Shown here one piece after another: positions 55,249 through 63,088 of a DNA stretch of 64,000 nt (position 1 is its first letter; the number at the start of each line of letters is the position of its first letter). The translations under genes and the position numbers were made by a program. Below the pieces are notes generated by a model. It was given only the letters and a program-made list of their open reading frames with translations, did not search any database and was not told where the DNA came from. The DNA comes from Acinetobacter sp. ANC 4178 (GTDB lineage Bacteria; Pseudomonadota; Gammaproteobacteria; Pseudomonadales; Moraxellaceae), in NCBI RefSeq assembly GCF_004331175.1, contig NZ_SJOD01000003.1:403380-467379 (forward strand). Direction: 5' to 3'.

Positions 55249-56058
55249 TTACACCATTTGATCTGCTAGAGCCACGAATTGAGCCAAACTTAACGTTTCA
55301 GGACGTGCCATTGGATCAATCCCTGTTTGTTCAAAACTATCTTCACGTAACATACCTTTTAAGCTGTTACGTAAAGTTTTTCGACGCTGCGTAAAGACAT
55401 GTGATACCAAACGTGCCAATGCCTTTTCATCTTTGGCAATAATCGGCTTAACCGCATATGGCTCTAAACGGAACACAGCAGACGTTACTTTTGGTGGTGG
55501 GTTAAATGAGCCCGGTGGCACTTCAAACAAGAATGTAGGTTTACAGAAATACTGAATCATGACCGACAAACGACCATACTCTTTGCTATTTGGCGAAGCC
55601 GTAATACGGTCAACCACTTCTTTTTGTAGCATAAAGTGCATGTCTTTAACTTTGTCACCAAACTCCAAGAGGTGGAACAAAAGTGGCGTCGAGATGTTAT
55701 ACGGCAAATTACCCACAACACGCAAAGGACGCCCCTCTTCAAATAAGTTGGTGAAATCGTATTTCAGTGCATCAGTTTCAATAATGGTTAAACGTTCAGG
55801 ATGTGGCACACGCCCTGGCAAACCTGCTGCCAAATCGCGGTCTAACTCAACAACCGTGAGTGCATCACACTCGCCAATCAACGGAGAGGTTAATGCCGCC
55901 AAACCGGGCCCAATTTCTACAATGTTATCCCCTGAACGGGGTGCAACTGAACGTACAATCTTGGCAATCACACGTTGGTCATGTAAGAAGTTTTGCCCAA
56001 AACGCTTACGCGTATGGTGCCCTTCATCTTTAGGGTTTAAGGCATTAATTTGATACAT
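55249..56058 (-). CDS. rsmA: 16S rRNA dimethyladenosine transferase RsmA (KsgA)
   Basis: A 269-residue methyltransferase (E. coli 273) that dimethylates A1518 and A1519 of 16S rRNA late in 30S assembly. It has RKRFGQNFLHD near residue 20, the SAM motif IVEIGPGLAALTSPL near 48, and the catalytic NLPYNIST near 115 (adenine-N6 motif NLPY). The C-terminal RRKTLRNSLKG is standard. ATG at 56058 is used because GGA lies at the right distance; the TTG 12 bases upstream is weaker. It follows pdxA by 32 bases. Confidence 0.96.
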   Translation of the reverse strand: MYQINALNPKDEGHHTRKRFGQNFLHDQRVIAKIVRSVAPRSGDNIVEIGPGLAALTSPLIGECDALTVVELDRDLAAGLPGRVPHPERLTIIETDALKYDFTNLFEEGRPLRVVGNLPYNISTPLLFHLLEFGDKVKDMHFMLQKEVVDRITASPNSKEYGRLSVMIQYFCKPTFLFEVPPGSFNPPPKVTSAVFRLEPYAVKPIIAKDEKALARLVSHVFTQRRKTLRNSLKGMLREDSFEQTGIDPMARPETLSLAQFVALADQMV

Positions 56059-56090
56059 AAAATTTTCCAACGTGAGTTAATCACTGAACA

Positions 56091-57059
56091 TTAGTGACGA
56101 GCTAATTCTAACGCTAAATCAACAGCGACCTGTAAGCTTGAGCTTTTCGCAAGACCCGTGCCTGCGAGGGAGAGAGCTGTGCCATGATCGACTGAGGTGC
56201 GAATAAACGGCAAGCCCAAAGTAATATTAATGGCTTCACCAAACCCTTGCGATTTTAACACAGGTAAGCCCTGATCGTGATACATCGCCAAAACAGCATC
56301 AGCATCTTTTAAGTTTTCAGGGGTAAATAAGGTGTCGGCAGGCAAACTCAGGCTCATATTTATGCCTTGAGCACGATAGCTTTCCAACACAGGATTAATT
56401 ACCTCTATTTCTTCCATACCCAAATAACCGTCCTCCCCCGCATGCGGATTCAATCCACAGACCAATACAGAGGGGTGCGAAATTTTAAATTTAGTTTTTA
56501 AATCGTGCAGTAAAATATCAATCACTTGATGCAGCCGCTCTTTGGTAATCGCATCAGGGACAGCTCTCAAAGGTAAATGTGTAGTAGCAAGCGCGACACG
56601 TAAGGTTTTGGTGGCCAGCATCATCACCACACGCTCAACCCCAGCAAATTCTTGGTAATACTCCGTATGTCCACTAAAGTGAATACCTGCGTCATTAATG
56701 ACAGACTTTTGTACAGGCGCCGTAGCCACACCCACACTTTTCCCAGACATGGCGTACTCTGCTGAGCGACGAAGTTGCTCTAAAACATAAGCTGAATTTT
56801 GAGGATTCAGCTCGCCCAAAACGACTGTTTGATGTAAAGCCACATGCTCTACATAAAGCTGACCAAGAGACGATGAATTTTCCTGACCTGAATACTCAAT
56901 CAGTTCAATAGAAATACCCAAGCATTCCGCACGCGCACGCAATAAATTGAGATCACCAAGCACCACAATAGGGCGCTCATCTATACGTCCTGCGAGGCTC
57001 AAGCAAATATCTGGACCAATTCCAGCAGGTTCACCACTGGTGACATATAAAGGAAGCAT
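56091..57059 (-). CDS. pdxA: 4-hydroxythreonine-4-phosphate dehydrogenase PdxA
   Basis: A 322-residue metal-dependent enzyme (E. coli 329) of vitamin B6 synthesis that oxidises 4-phosphohydroxy-L-threonine. It begins LPLYVTSGEPAGIGPDICL, the NAD/phosphate-binding start, with FSGHTEYYQEFAG near 130 and LNPHAGEDGYLG near 205 holding His ligands, and AMYHDQGLPVLKSQGF near 260 and TSVDHGTALSLAGTG near 290 finishing the metal site. It heads the pdxA-rsmA-apaH operon. Its upstream region has a direct repeat at 57096-57139. Confidence 0.96.
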   Translation of the reverse strand: MLPLYVTSGEPAGIGPDICLSLAGRIDERPIVVLGDLNLLRARAECLGISIELIEYSGQENSSSLGQLYVEHVALHQTVVLGELNPQNSAYVLEQLRRSAEYAMSGKSVGVATAPVQKSVINDAGIHFSGHTEYYQEFAGVERVVMMLATKTLRVALATTHLPLRAVPDAITKERLHQVIDILLHDLKTKFKISHPSVLVCGLNPHAGEDGYLGMEEIEVINPVLESYRAQGINMSLSLPADTLFTPENLKDADAVLAMYHDQGLPVLKSQGFGEAINITLGLPFIRTSVDHGTALSLAGTGLAKSSSLQVAVDLALELARH

Positions 57060-57095
57060 AAGTAACTCAAAGAAAATGCGTGTTGTTCATTATAC

Positions 57096-57139
57096 AACGT
57101 CTATTTCGAGATCGATGAATGACAAAACGTCTATCTCGA
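57096..57139. repeat. Direct repeat upstream of pdxA
   Basis: AACGTCTATTTCGA (57096-57109) and AACGTCTATCTCGA (57126-57139) differ at one base and are spaced exactly 30 bases (about three helical turns). This may be a regulator binding pair for the pdxA operon. Confidence 0.45.
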
Positions 57140-57414
57140 ACGAGTTTAGTTCAATTCTACCTATACTTTTGTCAATCGGCTGAAAAACCTGATCACAGGG
57201 ATAAATTTAAATCACAAAAATAAGAATAAACAATCTATTGTATAAAACTTTAAGTATTCAAATATTGTCAGCGGCTTGTATTTCAAAGGCTAAAATTCTT
57301 TCACTATTCTTAATGTTTTTACAAACGCGAAAGTCTCTACATATCCCTATGAGCAGATTTGTATTTTTTAAAAAGAATAAACTTTGATCTCTTCCTTTAT
57401 GCAGAGAAATACCT

Positions 57415-57538
57415 TAAAATACGGCTCTTGAAATTTTATATTTTCATTTGTGATTCTGAACGTATTCGTTTAGAATCGCGTCTCCTTTTGTTTGGACAGA
57501 TTCCATAGTCCAAACCAACTATAATAGGTAGTGGTTTA
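57415..57538 (+). promoter_or_regulatory. rplM-rpsI leader with two hairpins, candidate L13 autoregulation site
   Basis: A possible -10 (TAAAAT, 57415-57420, with poor -35) would give a leader of ~110 bases. It forms an 11-bp hairpin (57452-57462 with 57467-57477) and an 8-bp one, GTTTGGAC / GTCCAAAC (57490-57497 with 57508-57515). A further AACCA/TGGTT pair reaches the start codon area. E. coli rplM-rpsI is autoregulated through its leader by L13; an equivalent function here is inference. Confidence 0.5.
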
Positions 57539-57967
57539 ATGAAAACTCTCAGCGCTAAGCCTGCTGAAGTTCAACACGACTGGTACGTTGTTGATGCTTC
57601 TGGCAAAACTTTAGGTCGCCTTGCGACTGAAATCGCTCGTCGTCTACGTGGTAAGCACAAGACTTCTTATACTCCTCACGTTGACACTGGCGATTATATC
57701 GTTGTAATCAATGCTGAAGAAATTCAAGTGACTGGTAAAAAAGCGCTTGATAAAAAATACTATCGCCACACTGGCTTCCCTGGTGGTATCCGTGAGACTA
57801 ACTTTGAAAAGTTAATCGCTCACAAACCTGAAGCAGTTTTAGAAAAAGCTGTTAAAGGTATGTTACCAAAAGGTCCTCTTGGTTATGCAATGATCAAGAA
57901 AATGAAAGTGTATGCAGGTACAGAGCATCCACACGCTGCTCAACAGCCACAAGTTTTGGACATCTAA
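57539..57967 (+). CDS. rplM: 50S ribosomal protein L13
   Basis: The 142-residue L13 (same length as E. coli), an early-assembly 23S rRNA-binding protein of the large subunit. It starts [20 protein letters not shown], with [32 protein letters not shown] and [21 protein letters not shown] all conserved. It is followed 12 bases later by rpsI, the usual pair. Codon choice is strongly biased as for abundant proteins. It sits behind a structured leader. Confidence 0.99.
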   Translation: MKTLSAKPAEVQHDWYVVDASGKTLGRLATEIARRLRGKHKTSYTPHVDTGDYIVVINAEEIQVTGKKALDKKYYRHTGFPGGIRETNFEKLIAHKPEAVLEKAVKGMLPKGPLGYAMIKKMKVYAGTEHPHAAQQPQVLDI

Positions 57968-57979
57968 GGGATACAGCAC

Positions 57980-58366
57980 ATGGCTACTAATTATGGTACA
58001 GGTCGCCGTAAGACCGCAACTGCACGTGTTTTCTTGTCAGCTGGTACAGGCAAGCTCGTAATTAACAACCGTACTCTTGAGCAATACTTCGGTCGTGAAA
58101 CTGCTCGTATGGTTGTTCGTCAACCTTTAGAGCTTCTTGACGTTACTGAAAAGTATGACCTTTACATCACTGTTGCTGGTGGTGGTATCGGTGGTCAAGC
58201 TGGCGCTATCCGTCACGGTATTACTCGTGCGTTGATCGCTTCTGACGAAACTTTAAAACCTGCTCTTCGTCAAGCTGGTTTCGTTACTCGTGATGCTCGT
58301 GAAGTTGAACGTAAGAAACTTGGTTTACGTAAAGCTCGTAAACGTCCTCAATTCTCTAAACGTTAA
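57980..58366 (+). CDS. rpsI: 30S ribosomal protein S9
   Basis: The 128-residue S9 (E. coli 130), whose C-terminal tail reaches the P-site tRNA. It begins [19 protein letters not shown] and ends in the basic [12 protein letters not shown], the decoding-site tail. [17 protein letters not shown] near residue 70 is conserved. ATG follows GGGATACAGC. It is second in the rplM-rpsI operon, closed by a strong terminator. Confidence 0.99.
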   Translation: MATNYGTGRRKTATARVFLSAGTGKLVINNRTLEQYFGRETARMVVRQPLELLDVTEKYDLYITVAGGGIGGQAGAIRHGITRALIASDETLKPALRQAGFVTRDAREVERKKLGLRKARKRPQFSKR

Positions 58367-58385
58367 TTCGTTTACCGAATCGGAC

Positions 58386-58418
58386 AAAAAAAGCCTTGGT
58401 TTATCCAAGGCTTTTTTA
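58386..58418 (+). terminator. Terminator of rplM-rpsI
   Basis: A 13-bp stem (AAAAAAGCCTTGG / CCAAGGCTTTTTT) and T-run 20 bases past rpsI. Confidence 0.93.
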
Positions 58419-58493
58419 TGTTTCATTTTCAAGTTTTAAGACAATCCTTTCTGTTTTTATCCACCCTACATAGCTGTAGCTGCATATTTCAGT

Positions 58494-58823
58494 TTATTTT
58501 GAAAATTGATGATCTTTGGGCAGTGGTGCATTACACGGCTCGTCGGTTTTCTCATCGACCATTTTTACAGGCCCATCATTATAAAGCGTGACCTTACAGC
58601 TTTTTACCGTATATTCTTGCTGAATGCCGCCATACATCTCATCCTCTGATATAGATGTAGCGACATCACAGGCTTCATCTGCCATACAAGCTGCATATTC
58701 AGCAGTCTGTTGCGCCATATCGACTTGTTCAGTTGCATCTTGATTTTTAGCATAACTGATTGAAATAGAAGTCATTAATATAATTATTGTGATCGTTTGA
58801 GTGATTCTGAGCACAAGCTGCAT
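58494..58823 (-). CDS. Small exported hypothetical protein with Cys pairs
   Basis: A 109-residue protein with a Sec signal peptide (MQLVLRITQTITIIILMTS...YAK). The mature part is acidic and has four Cys (AACMADEACD, VKSCKVTL, DEPCNAP), suggesting disulfides in the periplasm. I recognise no family. It lies alone between rpsI (convergent) and sspA (divergent). Confidence 0.6.
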   Translation of the reverse strand: MQLVLRITQTITIIILMTSISISYAKNQDATEQVDMAQQTAEYAACMADEACDVATSISEDEMYGGIQQEYTVKSCKVTLYNDGPVKMVDEKTDEPCNAPLPKDHQFSK

Positions 58824-58947
58824 AGCTCCATCCTTATTTTTTGATTTATTCCAGATTGTTCGATTGTATAAGCATATTAAAGTTAAGATGATTTTATTGG
58901 CTATTTTTAGTATTCTAACCGATTCAGTTCACCTAGTTTCTTGAAAT

Positions 58948-59613
58948 ATGTCTGCCGAAACTACTCCGCTTCAAGGAATTACACTTTATAGTCACGCTGA
59001 TGATTTTCGATCACATTGGATTCGTTATGTGCTTGCGGAAAAACAAATTAAATTTAATCTCATCTTGCTGGATTATGACGATGAAGATCTGGCGAGCTTA
59101 AACCCTTATCATCAACTTCCCATGTTGATTGAAAATGATCTTAAATTATTTAACACCAATATCATTTCAGAATATTTAGATGACCGCTATCGTCAAAATA
59201 AACTATACGCTGATGCACCTGCACCACGTGCCGAACAGCGTCAATATATTTGGCGTTTTGAACAAGATTGGCTGACGTTAGCTGATGTTATGCTTCGTCA
59301 TCCAGACAGCCTCAATAAAAATGATAAAGCCAAGGCACAGAAGCGATTAAGAGATACTTTAATTTCTCTCACGCCACTCTTCCAGCACTATCCTTATTTT
59401 ATGTCGGATAACTTTACAATTTTAGATTGTATGTTAGCACCCATTTTCTTACGCTTAGATGCTATGGGCATAGAATTACCACATAAATTGTGCCGCCCAA
59501 TCCTCTTATACTGTCAACGTATTTTCCAACGACCTGCATTTATCAAATCATTGACCTTGCAGGAAAAAAATCGTTATAGCCAGTTTTTATCTTCGTCACC
59601 GAGTAAACCATAA
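58948..59613 (+). CDS. sspA: Stringent starvation protein A (SspA)
   Basis: A 221-residue glutathione S-transferase-fold protein that binds RNA polymerase and supports stress and acid survival. It begins with the GST thioredoxin-like domain, GITLYSHADDFRSHWIRYVLAEKQI, and HQLPMLIENDLKLFNTNIISEYLD near residue 55, then an all-helical C-terminal domain. The catalytic GST residues are absent as expected for SspA. It overlaps sspB by one base (TAATG), the standard sspA-sspB coupling. Confidence 0.93.
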   Translation: MSAETTPLQGITLYSHADDFRSHWIRYVLAEKQIKFNLILLDYDDEDLASLNPYHQLPMLIENDLKLFNTNIISEYLDDRYRQNKLYADAPAPRAEQRQYIWRFEQDWLTLADVMLRHPDSLNKNDKAKAQKRLRDTLISLTPLFQHYPYFMSDNFTILDCMLAPIFLRLDAMGIELPHKLCRPILLYCQRIFQRPAFIKSLTLQEKNRYSQFLSSSPSKP

Positions 59614-60041
59614 TGTCTGAACAGGAAACTAACTTATCCCCTACCCGTCCTTATTTAGCGCGTGCTATTTATGAATGGATTTGTGATAACAATCTCACAC
59701 CACACTTGTTGGTCGATGCGACTCAACCAAACACCATGGTACCTGAACAATTCATTCAAGATGGGCAGATCGTTCTCAACATCGTGCCACATGCCGTACA
59801 CCAACTCCATATGAGTAACGATGCAATTACGTTCTCTGCACGTTTTGGTGGTGTATCTCGTGATATTTATGTGCCACTATATGCAGTATTAGGCATCTAT
59901 GCACGTGAAAATGGGCAAGGCTTATTTTTTGATCCAAATGAATATGAAAATGTTCAAATTCAGCAAGATGATTTAAAATCAGAAGCTGAACAAAACCAAG
60001 AACAACCCAAGAAAAAGCCAAGCTTGAGGTTATTAGATTAG
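59613..60041 (+). CDS. sspB: ClpXP specificity-enhancing factor SspB
   Basis: A 142-residue adaptor that delivers ssrA-tagged proteins to ClpXP. It starts with RPYLARAIYEWICDNNLTPH, the conserved substrate-binding domain, and has GVSRDIYVPLYAVLGIYAREN near residue 75. The acidic linker and C-terminal KKKPSLRLLD are the ClpX-binding tail typical of SspB. The start ATG shares one base with the sspA stop. Next gene is 17 bases away. Confidence 0.95.
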   Translation: MSEQETNLSPTRPYLARAIYEWICDNNLTPHLLVDATQPNTMVPEQFIQDGQIVLNIVPHAVHQLHMSNDAITFSARFGGVSRDIYVPLYAVLGIYARENGQGLFFDPNEYENVQIQQDDLKSEAEQNQEQPKKKPSLRLLD

Positions 60042-60058
60042 AACAAGAGGAAGTAATA

Positions 60059-60715
60059 ATGGCTTTTGACTTAGTACAATATTTTGCAGAGCAAATTCAC
60101 ATTCAAAAGCCAGAGCTTCTGAATCAATATCAGCCTAGTGAGCGTAAAGCACATCTGGAAGAAATTAATACACTCAGTCTTGCCAAACTGATTACCTTAT
60201 GGCGTACAGATGAAAATAAGCTCTATCAAGAAATTCAGTCACAAGAACAACTTTATATTATCGATATTGCTCGCCATCTCACCACTTCCGACCAAAATCA
60301 TTCCACGTTAAAGAAAACTGAATTTGAACATACCATTACTGAAGTTCTGTCTTTACAGCTCACCGAATTAAAACAGTTAGATGATACAGGTCATTATGGC
60401 ATTAAAGGCTTAAGAGAACTGATTACAGGACAAGTCGAACATTTGTCTGGACAAGCAGCTGACTGGATTTGGTCAACAAGTGAGCTAACAGAACTCAAAG
60501 GATCTAAACCGATGCCTGAAGAAGAGCTATCATTAGAGGAAACTATGAAGGAGTTTAATCAAATGGTTCATCAGAACAATGTTGCAGAGCATCACGAGCA
60601 AGTCACTGAAGTTGAAAAAACTGTGGTTCCAACTTGGGCTAAAATTTTAGAACCAGTTGTCGCTTTAGCCGTTTTATGGGTACTCTATTCCGCTGCAACT
60701 CAAATGTTTGCATAA
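60059..60715 (+). CDS. Tail-anchored hypothetical protein in the ssp operon
   Basis: A 218-residue protein with a long hydrophilic, charged N-terminal region (helical, rich in Leu/Glu/Gln) and one hydrophobic helix at the very C-terminus (ILEPVVALAVLWVLYSAAT), so it is a C-tail-anchored inner-membrane protein. GHYGIKGLRELITGQVEHL lies near residue 115. It follows sspB by 17 bases with AAGAGGAAG as ribosome-binding site, so it is in the operon, and a terminator follows it. I recognise no family; a role with SspA/SspB stress responses is only a guess. Confidence 0.6.
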   Translation: MAFDLVQYFAEQIHIQKPELLNQYQPSERKAHLEEINTLSLAKLITLWRTDENKLYQEIQSQEQLYIIDIARHLTTSDQNHSTLKKTEFEHTITEVLSLQLTELKQLDDTGHYGIKGLRELITGQVEHLSGQAADWIWSTSELTELKGSKPMPEEELSLEETMKEFNQMVHQNNVAEHHEQVTEVEKTVVPTWAKILEPVVALAVLWVLYSAATQMFA

Positions 60716-60724
60716 GATATGACC

Positions 60725-60762
60725 AGAGAGTGTGGTTGAATCGTGACTACACTCTTTTTTTA
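60725..60762 (+). terminator. Terminator of the sspA-sspB operon
   Basis: AGAGTGT and ACACTCT pair with a long T-run, 12 bases after the tail-anchored gene. Confidence 0.82.
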
Positions 60763-60922
60763 TATAAAAATAATAATTTAGTCTCAATTACTTATCAATT
60801 TATCTAATTAATTTTCTTTTTGCTTTTGATTCTTTGATAAAATTTACACATTGTTACATTTATATTGAGATCAAAATGTGACACCTAAATATATCTGTTC
60901 TTTCATATTTTCATCTAAATTT

Positions 60923-60938
60923 CGTGATTAAAATCACA
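60923..60938. promoter_or_regulatory. CRP/Vfr-like site upstream of the GTPase cassette
   Basis: CGTGATTAAAATCACA matches the CRP/Vfr consensus TGTGA-N6-TCACA at 9 of 10 fixed positions. Its centre is about 115 bases upstream of the predicted start site, so the position is not the classical activating one. It could regulate the cassette or be coincidental in AT-rich DNA. Confidence 0.4.
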
Positions 60939-61009
60939 CTAATCCCGAGTAAAACAATCTGAAATTTACTGAAATTGTCATTCGACTTTAGTCCTAAAAA
61001 TAATTTCTG

Positions 61010-61039
61010 TTGATAATATTTTAGTGCCGTTCATATAAT
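61010..61039 (+). promoter_or_regulatory. Promoter of the Roadblock-GTPase cassette
   Basis: TTGATA (61010-61015) and a perfect TATAAT (61034-61039) separated by 18 bases: 5 of 6 and 6 of 6 matches. The leader to the ATG at 61104 would be ~58 bases. Confidence 0.7.
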
Positions 61040-61103
61040 CAAATGGATTTGATTCCAAGTTAAATCAACCAAAAAAATCCAACAAAAACATAAGAGAATC
61101 AAT

Positions 61104-61463
61104 ATGGCTAGAGTATCATTAGAAGCATTATCAAATATCGATGGTTTCCATGCAGCTGCATTAGTTGATGGGGAAAGTGGTTTGGCATTGGCAACACAAG
61201 GTGGAGGAGATATTGACCTTGAATTAGCTGCAGCAGGAAATACTGAGGTTGTACGTTCTAAGCGTCGTGTTGCAAATGCACTGAACTTGAATGACACCAT
61301 TGAAGACATATTGATTACCCTTGGCAAACAATATCATCTTATTCGACCATTAGAAGGTAATGATAAACTTTTCTTATACCTCGTATTAGAACGTGCTAAG
61401 GCAAATCTTGCGATGGCGCGTCATGAACTGAAAAGTTATGAGAAAGGTTTAGATTTTTCATAA
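61104..61463 (+). CDS. Roadblock/LC7 domain protein, first of the cassette
   Basis: A 119-residue protein with a Roadblock/LC7 fold, the domain of MglB and of small-GTPase regulators. It opens [22 protein letters not shown], the typical alpha/beta start, followed by the variable Gly-rich GGGDID, then [18 protein letters not shown] and the strand [23 protein letters not shown]. The last ~35 residues form an additional charged helix ([17 protein letters not shown]). It heads the cassette behind a good promoter and is followed by a terminator-like hairpin, so it is probably made in excess. By analogy it binds or regulates the GTPase at 62522 (inference). Confidence 0.85.
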   Translation: MARVSLEALSNIDGFHAAALVDGESGLALATQGGGDIDLELAAAGNTEVVRSKRRVANALNLNDTIEDILITLGKQYHLIRPLEGNDKLFLYLVLERAKANLAMARHELKSYEKGLDFS

Positions 61464-61471
61464 TTCATCAT

Positions 61472-61508
61472 CCCCCTTTTCTGAGTTGTCCAAAAAAGGG
61501 GGAGTTTT
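61472..61508 (+). terminator. Terminator-like hairpin inside the Roadblock-GTPase cassette
   Basis: CCCCCTTTT (61472-61480) and AAAAGGGGG (61494-61502) form a 9-bp perfect stem, followed by AGTTTTG. It sits between genes 1 and 2 and could reduce downstream expression. Confidence 0.65.
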
Positions 61509-61547
61509 GAAATTAACGTTTTAACTTGTTAGATATGTAGAGATAGT

Positions 61548-62513
61548 ATGACAGAGCAATATCTTAATATTGCGATAACTGGTTTAAGTATTCATCATTC
61601 TGAAGAACTCAAAACCCAGCTACGTAATCTCATTCCACAAGAATATAAAATTAAATGGAGTACAGCAGCAGATCCAACTATCGATTGCTTATTCATCCAT
61701 GAAAATTTTTATGAAACTGACGGCATTCAAAAAATAATACAAAGCCGTAATTTTCCTTGGCTAAAAATAACGAAGAATAATAACAATGAGAATATTCTTC
61801 AAGAAAATACATTATCTCTACCAATCATTAATCCGCAGAATTTTTCTGACTGGATTTTACAGCATCTACTCAAGGCAGCGTTAGACAACTCAAATGAGCC
61901 TATCTTTGAAATAAACCCTAAGAAAACGCCCTATAAACTCGAATATTTCAGTAAGATGCTAGACAAAGAGCGTAACTCAAAACTACATCTTTTCGATACT
62001 TTAGGCACAATTGCAATTATTGATGTTCAAAAAAATATTGCTTGGCTTAATACTGAACGTGAACAAGCATTTACTGACTCTGGTTTTGGCTATGATATAG
62101 CCAGTACCAGCAACTTTATGAAAGTCTCAAGAAAACAAACTTATATTCTAAGTGACTGGTTATGGCAATTTTTTTGGGATTCCCCTTTATTTTTAAAAGA
62201 AATTGCACCAGAAGATGGGCATTTTAAAATTCATATGTGGCCTAAACCAGCCCAAGATAAAGATCGAAAAATTATCTTCCAACTTTCTAGTTGTTTTATT
62301 CAAGGCGGTAAAATCTCTAAAATTGCCTCACAATTGAACATGCCGTTAGATACAGTCCAACGCTTCATAGCTGCCAATATCGCAACAAATAATCTTTCCA
62401 AAATCAACATTTGGGATAAACACTTTAATCCACCAGAAACACCTCAAGCCACCGAAGAAACAAGTGTAATCAAAAATTTCTTTGGAAAATTAAGAAAAAA
62501 ATTGGGGATATAG
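61548..62513 (+). CDS. Unknown effector-like protein with C-terminal helix-turn-helix
   Basis: A 321-residue protein of no family I can name. Residues ~1-110 look like a degenerate response-regulator-type alpha/beta domain (LNIAITGLSIHHSEELKTQL, CLFIHENF, INPQNFSDWI) without a phosphoacceptor Asp pattern. Residues ~125-225 form a second domain with LFDTLGTIAIIDVQKNIAWL. Residues ~240-285 hold a winged-helix-like HTH: GGKISKIASQLNMPLDTVQRFI. The C-terminus is basic (NFFGKLRKKLG). It follows gene 1 by 84 bases and precedes the GTPase by 8 bases, so it is the likely partner or output of the GTPase. It may bind DNA or protein. Confidence 0.6.
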   Translation: MTEQYLNIAITGLSIHHSEELKTQLRNLIPQEYKIKWSTAADPTIDCLFIHENFYETDGIQKIIQSRNFPWLKITKNNNNENILQENTLSLPIINPQNFSDWILQHLLKAALDNSNEPIFEINPKKTPYKLEYFSKMLDKERNSKLHLFDTLGTIAIIDVQKNIAWLNTEREQAFTDSGFGYDIASTSNFMKVSRKQTYILSDWLWQFFWDSPLFLKEIAPEDGHFKIHMWPKPAQDKDRKIIFQLSSCFIQGGKISKIASQLNMPLDTVQRFIAANIATNNLSKINIWDKHFNPPETPQATEETSVIKNFFGKLRKKLGI

Positions 62514-62521
62514 GAAATTTT

Positions 62522-63070
62522 ATGATTTTACAACGGTTTAAAATAGTATTTGCTGGGGGTATGGGGGCTGGAAAGACAGAAGCGATAAAATCATTGTCTG
62601 ATATTCCAGTGTTGCATACAGAAGCTTTTAATACTGATTCTCAACGCCATACCAAAATGGAAACAACTGTTGGGATTGATTATGGTGAAATTACCCTCGA
62701 TGAGAATGTAACTATTGGACTTTATGGTACACCAGGTCAAAGTCGCTTCGATTTTATTTGGTCCGCAATTAGTAAAGGTGCAATCGGTGCCGTCATTCTA
62801 ATCGATCATCATTCTGACAATCCTATTCAGGAGCTAGAAAGCTATCTGGAAACTTTTCAAAATTTCACTGACAATATTGCAATCGGCATTACCCATACCG
62901 ATCTCATCTCCGAAAATTCGAAATCTACTGGGATTTATAAAGACTGGTTATTACAAAATGACTTGTTTTCACCACTATATTTCATCGATGCTCGCAAGAA
63001 AGATGATGTACTCTTATTATTAGAAGCGTTAATCACATCCATTGAAATTAACTCCAATATTGCCAATTAA
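62522..63070 (+). CDS. Small Ras-like GTPase, COG2229/CvnD type
   Basis: A 182-residue small GTPase of the COG2229 group (related to MglA and to CvnD of actinobacterial conservons). Walker A is GGMGAGKTE at residues 12-20, switch I includes Thr48-Thr49 in TTVGIDYG, switch II is LYGTPGQSRFDF at 67-78 with Gln73 in the position of the catalytic glutamine, and the base-recognition motif is THTD at 124-127. All are intact, so it should bind and hydrolyse GTP. ATG follows AGGAAATTTT, which overlaps the previous stop codon (TAGGA), giving tight coupling with gene 2. It has no membrane anchor. Confidence 0.92.
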   Translation: MILQRFKIVFAGGMGAGKTEAIKSLSDIPVLHTEAFNTDSQRHTKMETTVGIDYGEITLDENVTIGLYGTPGQSRFDFIWSAISKGAIGAVILIDHHSDNPIQELESYLETFQNFTDNIAIGITHTDLISENSKSTGIYKDWLLQNDLFSPLYFIDARKKDDVLLLLEALITSIEINSNIAN

Positions 63071-63088
63071 CTTTAATAGAGGTTTGAT

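Larger units (their letters stand above)
57060..57538. other. Divergent region between pdxA and rplM
   Basis: About 480 bases without genes, holding promoters on both sides, the direct repeat at 57096-57139 near pdxA and the structured rplM leader at 57428-57538. The middle ~200 bases are AT-rich with nothing recognisable. Confidence 0.6.
60716..61103. other. Regulatory region of the Roadblock-GTPase cassette
   Basis: About 390 bases with no gene. It holds the terminator of the ssp operon, a 10-bp imperfect inverted repeat at 60852-60883 (TGTTACATTT / AAATGTGACA), a CRP/Vfr-like site at 60923-60938, and the cassette promoter at 61010-61039. Confidence 0.65.
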
